7,232 nt of DNA, from positions 1 to 7,232 of the forward strand of contig CALPIW020000074.1 in NCBI GenBank assembly GCA_943323725.2. Direction: 5' to 3'. A program made the position numbers and the translations under genes. Source of the stretch: Polynucleobacter meluiroseus. GTDB lineage: Bacteria; Verrucomicrobiota; Verrucomicrobiia; Opitutales; UBA953. Below are positions 1 to 6,321 of the stretch, one piece after another (the first letter of the stretch is position 1; the number at the start of each line of letters is the position of its first letter). The notes beneath the pieces were generated by a model. That model was not told the origin of the DNA, searched no databases, and worked only from the letters and a program-made list of their open reading frames with translations.

Positions 1-847
1 GCTCCTCTCGGAGACCTGGCCGAAGAAGTGGCGCCCGTGGATCGCCGCCGTGCTCCAGTGCGCCGTGAACTTCGGCATCCTCGCCGCCATCGCCGCGGTC
101 TTCCTGCTGCAGCAGATTCCCGGCTACCAGCCGCGCTGGGTCTTCCTCATCGGCGTCCTGCCGGCTTTCGTGACGCTCTGGATCCGCAAGGAAGTGCCTG
201 AGACCGAGGAGTGGTCGGCGGAGAAGGGCAAGCAGGCCGCGCCCTCGATGGGTGGATTGTTCGGCGCCGATATCCGCCGCACGACCTTCATCGCCTCCTT
301 GCTCTGCGCGATCTCGCTGACCGGCCACTGGTGCTTCATGTTCTGGCAGCAGGCGTTCATCCGGAACCATCCGGAGGTCCTCGCCCGCTCCCTCGACAAG
401 GCCGGCGTCGTCTCCACCGCGCTCTTCTGCGTCATCGCCGCATCGGTGCTCGGCAACTTCGCCTCCGGCTGGGCCGCCCAACGTTTCGGCTATCGCCGTG
501 CCTTGGCCGGTTTCTTCGGCGCCTACTTCGTCCTCATGGGGCTAACCTTCCTGCTGCCGTGGAGCCTCGCCGCCACCTACGGGCTTTATGCTGCGGTGGG
601 CTTCTGCCAGGGCGTCTTCGGCCTCTTCACGATGGCCTTGCCGCCGCTGTTCCCGACGCTGCTCCGCACGACGGGCGCCGGCTTCAGCTACAACATCGGC
701 CGCGTCTTCGCCGCCGCCGGCACGGTGTTCTTCGGCATCTTCGCCAAACCGGCTGATTTCAGCTCAGTGCTGCTCTACGCTTCATTCCTGTTCCTGCCGG
801 CCGCCATCCTGGCGATGTGGCTCCCGATCGAAGAGGCTACTTCCTGA
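1..847 (+). CDS. MFS transporter, C-terminal part (5' end outside window)
   Basis: The open frame enters from the left edge (first full codon at position 2) and ends at TGA 845-847, giving 281 visible residues. About eight hydrophobic segments are seen, which I take to be TM5 to TM12 of a twelve-helix major facilitator. The first visible residues, LLSETWPKKWRP, resemble the cytoplasmic SE-x-W/F-P motif that follows TM4 in sugar or metabolite:H+ symporters. After TM6 comes the central-loop sequence RKEVPETEEW. GWAAQRFGYRR after TM8 is the second-half copy of MFS motif A, and PPLFPTLLRTTGAGFSYNIGR after TM10 matches the conserved P-x-x-FPT-x-x-R-x-x-G stretch of the metabolite:H+ symporter branch (the NanT/sugar-acid transporter type). 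It should act in the inner membrane as a secondary transporter; the substrate cannot be read from this fragment. Roughly 140 N-terminal residues are missing only because of the window edge. A GTG at 50 is in frame but internal, since the conserved motif precedes it. Confidence 0.9.
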   Translation, partial: LLSETWPKKWRPWIAAVLQCAVNFGILAAIAAVFLLQQIPGYQPRWVFLIGVLPAFVTLWIRKEVPETEEWSAEKGKQAAPSMGGLFGADIRRTTFIASLLCAISLTGHWCFMFWQQAFIRNHPEVLARSLDKAGVVSTALFCVIAASVLGNFASGWAAQRFGYRRALAGFFGAYFVLMGLTFLLPWSLAATYGLYAAVGFCQGVFGLFTMALPPLFPTLLRTTGAGFSYNIGRVFAAAGTVFFGIFAKPADFSSVLLYASFLFLPAAILAMWLPIEEATS

Positions 848-1298
848 GTCCGCCCAGTCCGGCGATCGCCTTGAATTCAGGGGCGGTCACCGGGGTCACG
901 GAGAGACGGTTGCCAGGACGGAGGATGAGCATCTCCTTCAGCGCCGCGCACTCGCGAAGGTCGGGGAGACTGACGAGCCGCTTGAAGCCCTGGTGGAAGG
1001 AGACCTCGATGCAGCTCCAGCGCGGGTTATCCTTGGTCGACTTAACGTCGTAGTAGTCGGACTTGGCGTCGAACTGCGTCGGGTCGTCGAAGGCTTCCTT
1101 TGAGACCTTGGCCACGCCGACGATGCCGGGCTCCTCGCAGTTGGAATGGTAGAAGAGCACGAGGTCGCCGACCTTCGCCGCACGCATGAAGTTGCGGGCC
1201 TGGTAATTGCGCACGCCAGTCCAGGGTTCCTTGCCCTTGCGTTCGAGTTCCTGGAAGGAGAACTCGTCGGGTTCGGACTTCATCAGCCAGTGGTGCAT
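837..1298 (-). CDS. EVE domain-containing protein (THYN1-like)
   Basis: This 153-residue protein consists of a single EVE domain, the usual size for stand-alone bacterial members. Family hallmarks are visible: WLMKSEPDEFS at residues 4-14, W26-TGVRNYQARNFM, GDLVLFYHSN at 44-53 followed by PGIVGVAKV, YYDVKS at 82-87, and the C-terminal stretch LRPGNRLSVTPVT (126-138). EVE domains share the PUA/YTH-like fold and are thought to read modified bases in DNA or RNA (methylated cytosine or adenine derivatives). This function is known for the family, not shown for this gene. The ATG at 1298 is chosen because homologues begin a few residues before WLMKSEP; no Shine-Dalgarno is visible upstream. The stop (TAG at 837-839) lies inside the 3' end of the convergent MFS gene, an 11-bp overlap. 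It is divergent from tatD. No restriction or McrB-like partner is present, so a housekeeping role is more likely than defence. Confidence 0.93.
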   Translation of the reverse strand: MHHWLMKSEPDEFSFQELERKGKEPWTGVRNYQARNFMRAAKVGDLVLFYHSNCEEPGIVGVAKVSKEAFDDPTQFDAKSDYYDVKSTKDNPRWSCIEVSFHQGFKRLVSLPDLRECAALKEMLILRPGNRLSVTPVTAPEFKAIAGLGGLRK

Positions 1299-1347
1299 GC
1301 GGCCAACGTGCAGGGCAGGGCGGCTTTTTCAAGGCAGGGCTGAGGTC

Positions 1348-1375
1348 TTGCCCTTTCCCTCGCGGTCCGCCTAAT
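1348..1375 (+). promoter_or_regulatory. weak candidate sigma70-type promoter for tatD
   Basis: TTGCCC at 1348-1353 and CCTAAT at 1370-1375 are separated by 16 bp and match four of six consensus bases each. The -10-like box ends six bases before the GTG at 1382, so transcription would begin at about the start codon (a leaderless message). In GC-rich DNA such matches can occur by chance. Confidence 0.2.
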
Positions 1376-1381
1376 CGCCCC

Positions 1382-2185
1382 GTGCGCCTGCTGGACTCCC
1401 ATTGTCACCCGGAATACGCCCTTAAGGCAGGGCGTCTCACCGCGTGGGTAGCGGAGTGCCGCGCCGCCGGCGTGGAAGGCGTGGTCGCCATCGGTACGGA
1501 CCTCAAGGATTGGTCGGAATACCGCGACCTAGCCTCCGCGCAGCCGGATTTCTTCCGTCACACGGTCGGCCTCCATCCCTGCCACGTCGAAGAGGGTTGG
1601 GAAGACATCGTGGCCGCGATCTCGCCGTATTTCGCCGACCGCACCCATCCGGCCGCGCTCGGGGAGATCGGCCTGGATTATTTCCGCCTGCCGGCCGACG
1701 TCGCCGAAGCCGCACAGATCAAGGCCTGGCAGCAGGAGGCCTTCCGCCGGCAGCTCTCGCTGGCCTATCAGTTCGATTGCCCGGTGGTGATCCACTCTCG
1801 CCATGCCTTCGACGACTGCGTGCGCCTCATCGACGCCAGCGGCGTGGATTGGCGCAAGGTCGTCTTCCATTGCTTCGTCGAAGGACCGGAACAGGTCCGG
1901 CAGCTCAACCAGCGCGGCGGCCGGGCTTCGTTCACCGGCATCATCACTTACGCCAAATCCGAGGAGATCCGGCAGGCGCTCAAGGCGCAGGGTCTGGCCC
2001 GGCTCATGCTGGAGACCGACGCGCCTTACCTCGCCCCGCAGTCCGTCCGCGGTAAGGAAAATACGCCGGCTTACCTGCCGGAGATCTGCGCCAAGGCGGC
2101 GGAACTGCTGGGGCTGCCGGCGGACGAGGTGGCCGAGGTCGCGACGCGCAACGCCCGCGAGTTCTTCGGGTTCGCCGCGGACTGA
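1382..2185 (+). CDS. tatD: TatD family metal-dependent hydrolase (putative deoxyribonuclease)
   Basis: This 267-residue amidohydrolase-superfamily TIM barrel has the full length normal for TatD/YcfH/YjjV proteins. The metal and active-site motifs are complete: DSHCHPE at 5-11 (H7 and H9), GLHP at 63-66, GEIGLDY at 94-100 (E95), VIHSR at 136-140 (H138), HCF at 163-165 (H163), and ETDAPYLAP at 211-219 (D213) followed by RGKENTPAYL. Family members are cytoplasmic, divalent-metal-dependent nucleases (3'-5' exonuclease activity on DNA or RNA reported for E. coli TatD), and the name does not mean a role in Tat export. Which paralogue this is (TatD, YcfH or YjjV) cannot be decided here. The start is GTG at 1382, directly before the conserved DSHCH strand, so no earlier start is needed. 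There is no Shine-Dalgarno, and a -10-like CCTAAT ends six bases upstream. The divergent EVE gene begins 83 bp away; the OlsF-like gene follows after about 60 bp and may be cotranscribed. Confidence 0.94.
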   Translation: MRLLDSHCHPEYALKAGRLTAWVAECRAAGVEGVVAIGTDLKDWSEYRDLASAQPDFFRHTVGLHPCHVEEGWEDIVAAISPYFADRTHPAALGEIGLDYFRLPADVAEAAQIKAWQQEAFRRQLSLAYQFDCPVVIHSRHAFDDCVRLIDASGVDWRKVVFHCFVEGPEQVRQLNQRGGRASFTGIITYAKSEEIRQALKAQGLARLMLETDAPYLAPQSVRGKENTPAYLPEICAKAAELLGLPADEVAEVATRNAREFFGFAAD

Positions 2186-2245
2186 CACCACATTGTCACG
2201 GAGCCGACCCCCGGTGTTCGCACATCCGTGGCATCATCGCCATGG

Positions 2246-4045
2246 ATGTCACCTGCGCCCGCTCCCAACAACACCGACGTACTCAAGGCTCAGCTCGGTC
2301 CGCTGGCCTGGGCCGAGCCGGTCCTCGACCGCTTCTTCAAGGTGCGGGCCTTCGACGCGTTCCTGGAACGCATCCATGCGGCAGGGCGTCCGGATTTCTT
2401 CACTTCGGCGATGGAGCAGGCCGGTCTGAGCAATACCTGGAGCGACCAATGCCTTGCACGTATCCCCAAGTCCGGCCCGCTCGTGGTGGTCGCCAATCAT
2501 CCGCACGGACTCGCCGACGGGCTGGTCGCGATGGACTTCCTCTTGCGCGCCCGGCCGGATGCGCTCGTCGTAGGAAACCGTTGGCTCAGCCAGATTCCGG
2601 GTATCCGCCCTTGGCTCATCGAGGTCAACCCATTCAGCCCCGACGGTTCCGATCCGGGTAACATCGCCGGCACGCGGCGAATCCTGGCGCATCTTCGTGC
2701 GGGAGGCTGCATTTTGACTTTCCCTTCCGGCGAAGTCTCCAGCCTCCGGCTGAAGTCCCGACGCGTGGACGATCCGGTCTGGTCGCCGCAGGTGGTGCGC
2801 ATGGCCCGCAAGGTCGGCGCTTCGCTGGTGCCGCTGCGGATCGAAGGCCGCAACTCAGGTCTGTTCCAGTCCTTCGGCTTGGTGCATCCCCGTCTGCGGA
2901 CGATGCTGCTCCTGCGGGAATTCCTTTTCCATCGGGGCAAAGTGATCCGCCTGCGTACCGCGAATCCGGTGACGCCCACCCAGCTGGCCGACCATCCCGA
3001 CGACGAAGAGGCCACGAGCTTCCTGCGGTTGCGTTGCGAACTGCTGGCTAGCCGGTCGGCGTCAGAAAAGCCTACGCCCGTCAAGCCCGCCGCCCCGCAG
3101 GCGCCGATCATCCCGGCGGTGAACCCAGCGTTGCTCCGGGCCGAGCTCCAGAGCTTGCCGCCCGAGGACCTGCTGCTGACCAGCGGCGACTTCAAGGTCT
3201 ACCGCTTCCTTGGCAAGGACCTGCCGCACACGCTCCGTGAAATCGGCCGTCTCCGCGAGACGACCTTCCGTTCGGTCTCCGAAGGCACGGGCCTCGAGTG
3301 CGACCTGGACGCCTTCGACGCGTGGTACGACCAGATGGTACTGTGGGATGACAAAGCCTCGGCGATCGTCGGCGGCTATCGTCTCGGCCCGACGGACCGC
3401 ATCCTGCCGCTGCAGGGTAAGCACGGCCTCTACACCTCGACGCTCTTCGAGTTCAAGGGCGACTTCTTCCGTCGCATGGACCCCGCTCTTGAGATGGGGC
3501 GTTCCTTCATCCGTCAGGAATACCAGCGTAAGCCCACGAGCCTCCCGCTGCTCTGGCGCGGCATCGGCCGCTATGTCGTCCGTTTCCCGAAGTATCATCT
3601 CTTGTTCGGGCCCGTGAGCATTAATCCGGAGTATGGCCAGGCGTCCAAGGAACTCATCCTTTCCTATCTGAAGAACAACCGCTCCGCGGATGATCTCCTG
3701 CCCTTGGTGCGGGCCAAGAATCCGCCGCGTTCGATGAGCCTGCATGACGCCGATCTCGACGTCTTGCAGCGCTGCGCCTTCGATCTCGAGCATGTCTCCA
3801 GCCTCGTCAGCGACCTCGAACCGGACGCCAAGGCCGTGCCGGTGCTGCTGAAGCATTACCTCAAGCTCAACGGCCGGCTCATCGCTTTCAACGTCGACGA
3901 AGGCTTTGGCGGCTGTCTGGACGGACTCATCGTCGTGGACCTCACCCAGACGGACCCGAAACTGCTCGCCGCCTACATGGGCGACGAGGGCGCGCGGCAG
4001 TTCCTGGAGTACCACGACTTCGACGGCGCCAGGCAGCAGGCATGA
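2246..4045 (+). CDS. olsF: OlsF-type bifunctional acyltransferase (PlsC-like O-acyltransferase fused to GNAT N-acyltransferase), amino-acid-containing lipid synthase
   Basis: Numbering is from the ATG at 2246 (599 aa). Residues about 15-260 form a PlsC/lysophospholipid-acyltransferase-like domain with NHPHGLADG (84-92, the acyltransferase block I in the NHPxGxxDG form), FPSGEVSSL (159-167, block III), and RIEGRNSGLFQSFG followed by HPRLRT (198-218). A Pro/Ala-rich linker (about 270-294) leads to a second domain of the OlsB/hemolysin type: YRFL near 319, RLRETTFR (335-342), LEMGRSFIRQEY (415-426), LFGPVSIN (453-460), and an OlsB-like end PVLLKHYLKLNGR...DGLIVV. In the known OlsF family the C-terminal part makes the amide bond between a 3-hydroxy fatty acid and an amino acid, and the N-terminal part adds the second, ester-linked acyl chain, yielding ornithine lipid; related enzymes make glycine lipid. 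The amino acid used here is not readable from sequence. It probably acts at the inner face of the cytoplasmic membrane. An in-frame GTG at 2228 would add six residues; ATG 2246 is preferred as the stronger codon, since neither has a ribosome site. Confidence 0.85.
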   Translation: MSPAPAPNNTDVLKAQLGPLAWAEPVLDRFFKVRAFDAFLERIHAAGRPDFFTSAMEQAGLSNTWSDQCLARIPKSGPLVVVANHPHGLADGLVAMDFLLRARPDALVVGNRWLSQIPGIRPWLIEVNPFSPDGSDPGNIAGTRRILAHLRAGGCILTFPSGEVSSLRLKSRRVDDPVWSPQVVRMARKVGASLVPLRIEGRNSGLFQSFGLVHPRLRTMLLLREFLFHRGKVIRLRTANPVTPTQLADHPDDEEATSFLRLRCELLASRSASEKPTPVKPAAPQAPIIPAVNPALLRAELQSLPPEDLLLTSGDFKVYRFLGKDLPHTLREIGRLRETTFRSVSEGTGLECDLDAFDAWYDQMVLWDDKASAIVGGYRLGPTDRILPLQGKHGLYTSTLFEFKGDFFRRMDPALEMGRSFIRQEYQRKPTSLPLLWRGIGRYVVRFPKYHLLFGPVSINPEYGQASKELILSYLKNNRSADDLLPLVRAKNPPRSMSLHDADLDVLQRCAFDLEHVSSLVSDLEPDAKAVPVLLKHYLKLNGRLIAFNVDEGFGGCLDGLIVVDLTQTDPKLLAAYMGDEGARQFLEYHDFDGARQQA

Positions 4046-4048
4046 AAA

Positions 4049-4072
4049 AGGGCGGGCCTGACGGCCCGCCCT
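4049..4072 (-). terminator. intrinsic terminator hairpin between convergent olsF-like and metY genes
   Basis: AGGGCGGGCC (4049-4058) and GGCCCGCCCT (4063-4072) form a perfect 10-bp GC-rich stem with the loop TGAC. Read on the minus strand, the stem runs straight into TTTTT (complement of A 4045-4049), the classic U-tract, so it terminates metY, whose stop lies 21 bp upstream. On the plus strand it starts three bases after the olsF-like stop codon but is followed by GATCGG without a T-run, so termination of that gene would be weaker or would rely on the hairpin alone. Confidence 0.85.
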
Positions 4073-4093
4073 GATCGGTCGATGGGAAGACGC

Positions 4094-5383
4094 TCAGGCC
4101 TTGGCCAGCGCCTGCTCGAGGTCGGCGAGGATATCCTCGATATCCTCGATGCCCACGGAGAGGCGGACGTAATCGTCGGTCACGCCGGCGCTGTCGCGTT
4201 CCGCGGCGCTGAGCTGCGAATGCGTCGTCGAGGCCGGGTGGATCGCCAGCGAGCGGGCGTCGCCGATGTTGGCGACGTGGCTGTGCAGGACGAGGGAGTC
4301 GATGAACTTGCGGCCGCCGTCGAGGCCGGACTTCAGGCCGAAGCCGACCAGCGCGCCGTAGCCGTTGGTCAGGTATTTCTTGGCGAGGTCATGATACTTC
4401 GAGGACTTAAGGCCCGGGTAATTGGTCCACTTCACCTTCGGATGGGCTTCGAGGAACTGGGCGACCTTCATCGCGTTGGCGCAGTGGCGCTCCATGCGGA
4501 GGTGCAGGGTCTCGAGTCCCTGCAGGAGTAGGAACGCGTTGAAGGGCGAGAGGCAGCTGCCGACGTCGCGGAGGAACTGCAGGCGCATCTTCATGATGAA
4601 GGCGATGTTGGCGCCGCCGGCCGGAGCGAAGGCCTTGAACGCCTCCCAGTGCGGCAGGCCGTGGTAGGACATGTCCGGCTCGGTGAAGCCGGGGAACTTG
4701 CCGTTGCCCCAGTCGAAGTTGCCGCCGTCGACGACGATGCCGCCGATGGAAGTACCGTGGCCGCCGATGTGCTTCGTCGCCGAGTGGACGACGATGTTGG
4801 CGCCGTGTTCGAACGGGCGGTTCAGGTAGGGCGAGAGGGCGGTGTTGTCGACGATCAGCGGGACGCCGACTTCCTTGGCGATCCTGCCCACTTCGGCGAA
4901 GGGGAAGATGTTCAGGCGCGGGTTGCCGAGGCCTTCGCCGTAGAAGGCCTTGGTGTTCGACTTCACGGCCTTGCGGAAGTTCTCGGGATCGTCGCCGTCG
5001 ACGAACGACACCTGGATGCCGAGCTTCGGCAGGGTGTAGTGGAAGAGGTTGTAGGTGCCGCCGTAGAGCTGGGAGACCGAGACGATATGGTCGCCGGCGC
5101 CGGCGAGGTTGAGGATGGACGCGGTGATGGCGGCCTGACCGGAGGAGTGGGCGAGCGCCCCGGAACCCCCTTCGAGGGCCGCGAGGCGCTGCTCGAGGAC
5201 GTCCGTCGTCGGGTTCATGATGCGGGTGTAGATGTTGCCGAGCTCCTTCAGGCCGAAGAGGTTCGCGGCGTGTTCCGTATCGCGGAACTGGTAGCTCGTG
5301 GTCTGGTAGATCGGGACCGCGCGCGAACCGGTGGTCGGGTCGGGCTTCTGGCCGGCGTGCAGGGATTTGGTGCCTAGTTTCAT
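4094..5383 (-). CDS. metY: O-acetylhomoserine aminocarboxypropyltransferase (O-acetylhomoserine sulfhydrylase)
   Basis: This 429-residue PLP enzyme of the Cys/Met metabolism family (fold type I) has the length typical of MetY rather than the shorter MetB/MetC (about 380-400). Visible motifs are LHAGQKPDPTTGSRAVPIYQ from residue 8, GNIYTRIMNPT at 49-59 (Y52 and R54 contact the PLP phosphate of the neighbouring subunit), the SSGQAA turn at 80-85, LIVDNT at 176-181 (D179 pairs with the PLP ring nitrogen), and HSATKHIGGHG at 200-210, where K204 is the Schiff-base lysine. The long insert with VVDGGNFDW and EPDMSYHG is a MetY hallmark. It should convert O-acetylhomoserine plus sulfide to homocysteine and acetate in the cytoplasm, the direct sulfhydrylation route to methionine. 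The segment usually ESIGNP or ETIGNP reads EGLGNP (150-155) here. Start ATG 5381-5383 matches the family N-terminus; no Shine-Dalgarno precedes it. It is a single gene flanked by a divergent glucanase and a convergent lipid synthase, with its own terminator. Confidence 0.95.
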   Translation of the reverse strand: MKLGTKSLHAGQKPDPTTGSRAVPIYQTTSYQFRDTEHAANLFGLKELGNIYTRIMNPTTDVLEQRLAALEGGSGALAHSSGQAAITASILNLAGAGDHIVSVSQLYGGTYNLFHYTLPKLGIQVSFVDGDDPENFRKAVKSNTKAFYGEGLGNPRLNIFPFAEVGRIAKEVGVPLIVDNTALSPYLNRPFEHGANIVVHSATKHIGGHGTSIGGIVVDGGNFDWGNGKFPGFTEPDMSYHGLPHWEAFKAFAPAGGANIAFIMKMRLQFLRDVGSCLSPFNAFLLLQGLETLHLRMERHCANAMKVAQFLEAHPKVKWTNYPGLKSSKYHDLAKKYLTNGYGALVGFGLKSGLDGGRKFIDSLVLHSHVANIGDARSLAIHPASTTHSQLSAAERDSAGVTDDYVRLSVGIEDIEDILADLEQALAKA

Positions 5384-5400
5384 GGGGGTGAGTGGGGAGG

Positions 5401-5429
5401 GTTATCGTGGTTTTTCGAACGGGGAACAA
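5401..5429 (-). promoter_or_regulatory. weak candidate promoter for metY
   Basis: On the minus strand, TTGTTC (complement of 5424-5429) and GATAAC (complement of 5401-5406) are separated by 17 bp. The -10-like box matches four of six consensus bases and the -35-like box three of six. The -10 ends 17 bases before the metY ATG, implying a leader of only about ten bases with no ribosome-binding site. No SAM-type riboswitch could fit in this 102-bp divergent spacer downstream of that promoter. Confidence 0.2.
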
Positions 5430-5450
5430 GCCGGAAGCCCGTTTATGACC

Positions 5451-5480
5451 TTGAGGAAGCCCGGCCGGGGCGGGCATCAT
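5451..5480 (+). promoter_or_regulatory. weak candidate promoter for the GH16 gene
   Basis: TTGAGG at 5451-5456 and CATCAT at 5475-5480 are separated by 18 bp and match four of six consensus bases each. The -10-like box ends five bases before the ATG at 5486. The spacer contains the 10-bp palindrome CCCGGCCGGG (5460-5469), which could be an operator or simply GC-rich sequence. Confidence 0.18.
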
Positions 5481-5485
5481 CCCCT

Positions 5486-6268
5486 ATGCGTCTCCCCGGC
5501 CTCCTGCTGCTTCTGCCCACGGCCATCCTGGCCGCCGAATGGCGCGAGGTCTGGCGCGATGATTTCAACGGCCAGGGACTCGACTGGACGAAGTGGGCGG
5601 CCGAGGAGAACGGCCACGGAGGAGGTAACGGAGAGCTCCAGTATTATCTGGACCGTCCGCAGAATCTGCGGGTCGAAGGCGGTCATCTCATTCTCGAAGC
5701 GCGTAAGGAGAAGCTGAACATGGCTGGCGTGCTCAAGGATTACTCCTCCGCGCGGATCCGCACCAAGCGGCGTGCCGACTGGCTCTACGGACGTTTCGAG
5801 ATGTCGGCCCAGTTGCCGGCAGGCAAGGGGCTGTGGCCGGCTTTCTGGATGCTGCCTTCAGAGGAGAAATACGGCGGTTGGGCGGCCAGCGGGGAGATCG
5901 ACATCATGGAGTTCAAGGGCCACGAGCCCGAGCAGGTCCATGGGACGCTGCATTACGGTGCGCCTTGGCCGAAGAATCTCTACAAGGGGAAGCCGTATCG
6001 CCTCCCGAAGGGCGACTTCACCGACGGCTTCCATGTCTTCGCGGTCGAGTGGGAGCGGGACGCGTTCCGCTGGTTCGTCGACGGCGTCCAGGTGCAGGAG
6101 CAGAAGGAGTGGAGCTCGTCCGGCGGGCCGTTCCCGGCGCCGTTCGACCAGAAATATTTCCTGGTGCTGAACCTCGCCGTCGGCGGCGGCTTCGGCGGCC
6201 CGGTCGGGGCCGACACGCGTTTTCCGGCCCAGTTCAAGGTCGATTACGTCCGCGTGCTCCAGCGGTGA
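5486..6268 (+). CDS. secreted GH16 family beta-glucanase (laminarinase-like)
   Basis: This 260-residue protein is a single GH16 catalytic domain with an N-terminal signal peptide. Residues 1-17 (MRLPGLLLLL then PTAILAA) have a short positive end and a leucine core, with likely cleavage after A16 or A17; there is no lipobox cysteine, so it should be released to the periplasm or outside. The active site is GEIDIME at 136-142: E137 is the expected nucleophile, D139 the helper and E142 the acid/base, in the bulged ExDxxE form typical of beta-1,3- or beta-1,3/1,4-glucanases. Supporting motifs are the start WREVWRDDFNG, GHLILEARKE (66-75), SSARIRTK (87-94), YGRFEMSAQLPAGKGLWPAFWMLP (101-124), FHVFAVEW (182-189) and YFLVLNLAVGGGFGG (224-238). 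It would cleave internal beta-1,3-glucan bonds; laminarin is a plausible substrate but not provable here. It has no carbohydrate-binding module or sorting domain. It is divergent from metY, with cysS 53 bp downstream on the same strand; no other polysaccharide genes are in view. The ATG lacks a Shine-Dalgarno. Confidence 0.94.
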   Translation: MRLPGLLLLLPTAILAAEWREVWRDDFNGQGLDWTKWAAEENGHGGGNGELQYYLDRPQNLRVEGGHLILEARKEKLNMAGVLKDYSSARIRTKRRADWLYGRFEMSAQLPAGKGLWPAFWMLPSEEKYGGWAASGEIDIMEFKGHEPEQVHGTLHYGAPWPKNLYKGKPYRLPKGDFTDGFHVFAVEWERDAFRWFVDGVQVQEQKEWSSSGGPFPAPFDQKYFLVLNLAVGGGFGGPVGADTRFPAQFKVDYVRVLQR

Positions 6269-6321
6269 CGCCGTAGTTCCGACTCGCCCAGCGGGGGCAA
6301 GGTTCGCTAACTCCACGGCCT

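Noticed and set aside
837..1298. EVE-domain protein as part of a modification-dependent defence system
   Set aside because: No McrB-like GTPase, nuclease or methyltransferase is adjacent; the neighbours are a transporter and tatD, and stand-alone EVE proteins are widespread.
1382..2185. TatD as evidence of a Tat protein-export locus
   Set aside because: No tatA, tatB or tatC is in view, and TatD-family hydrolases are not required for Tat export.
4126..4139. 14-bp perfect palindrome CGAGGATATCCTCG next to a repeated GATATCCTC
   Set aside because: It lies inside the metY 3' coding end and is explained by the repeated residues EDIEDI with the same codons; no evidence for an operator.
4649..5377. 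Long plus-strand open frame opposite metY (also similar frames opposite the OlsF-like gene at 3062-4015 and opposite cysS at 6307-7134)
   Set aside because: These are antisense shadows in GC-rich coding DNA; their translations are low-complexity and resemble no family, while the opposite strand encodes clear conserved proteins.
5418..5443. AACGGG...CCCGTT inverted repeat in the metY-GH16 spacer as a riboswitch or terminator
   Set aside because: Only six base pairs with a 14-nt loop, no T-run, and no recognisable SAM riboswitch core; chance is sufficient explanation.
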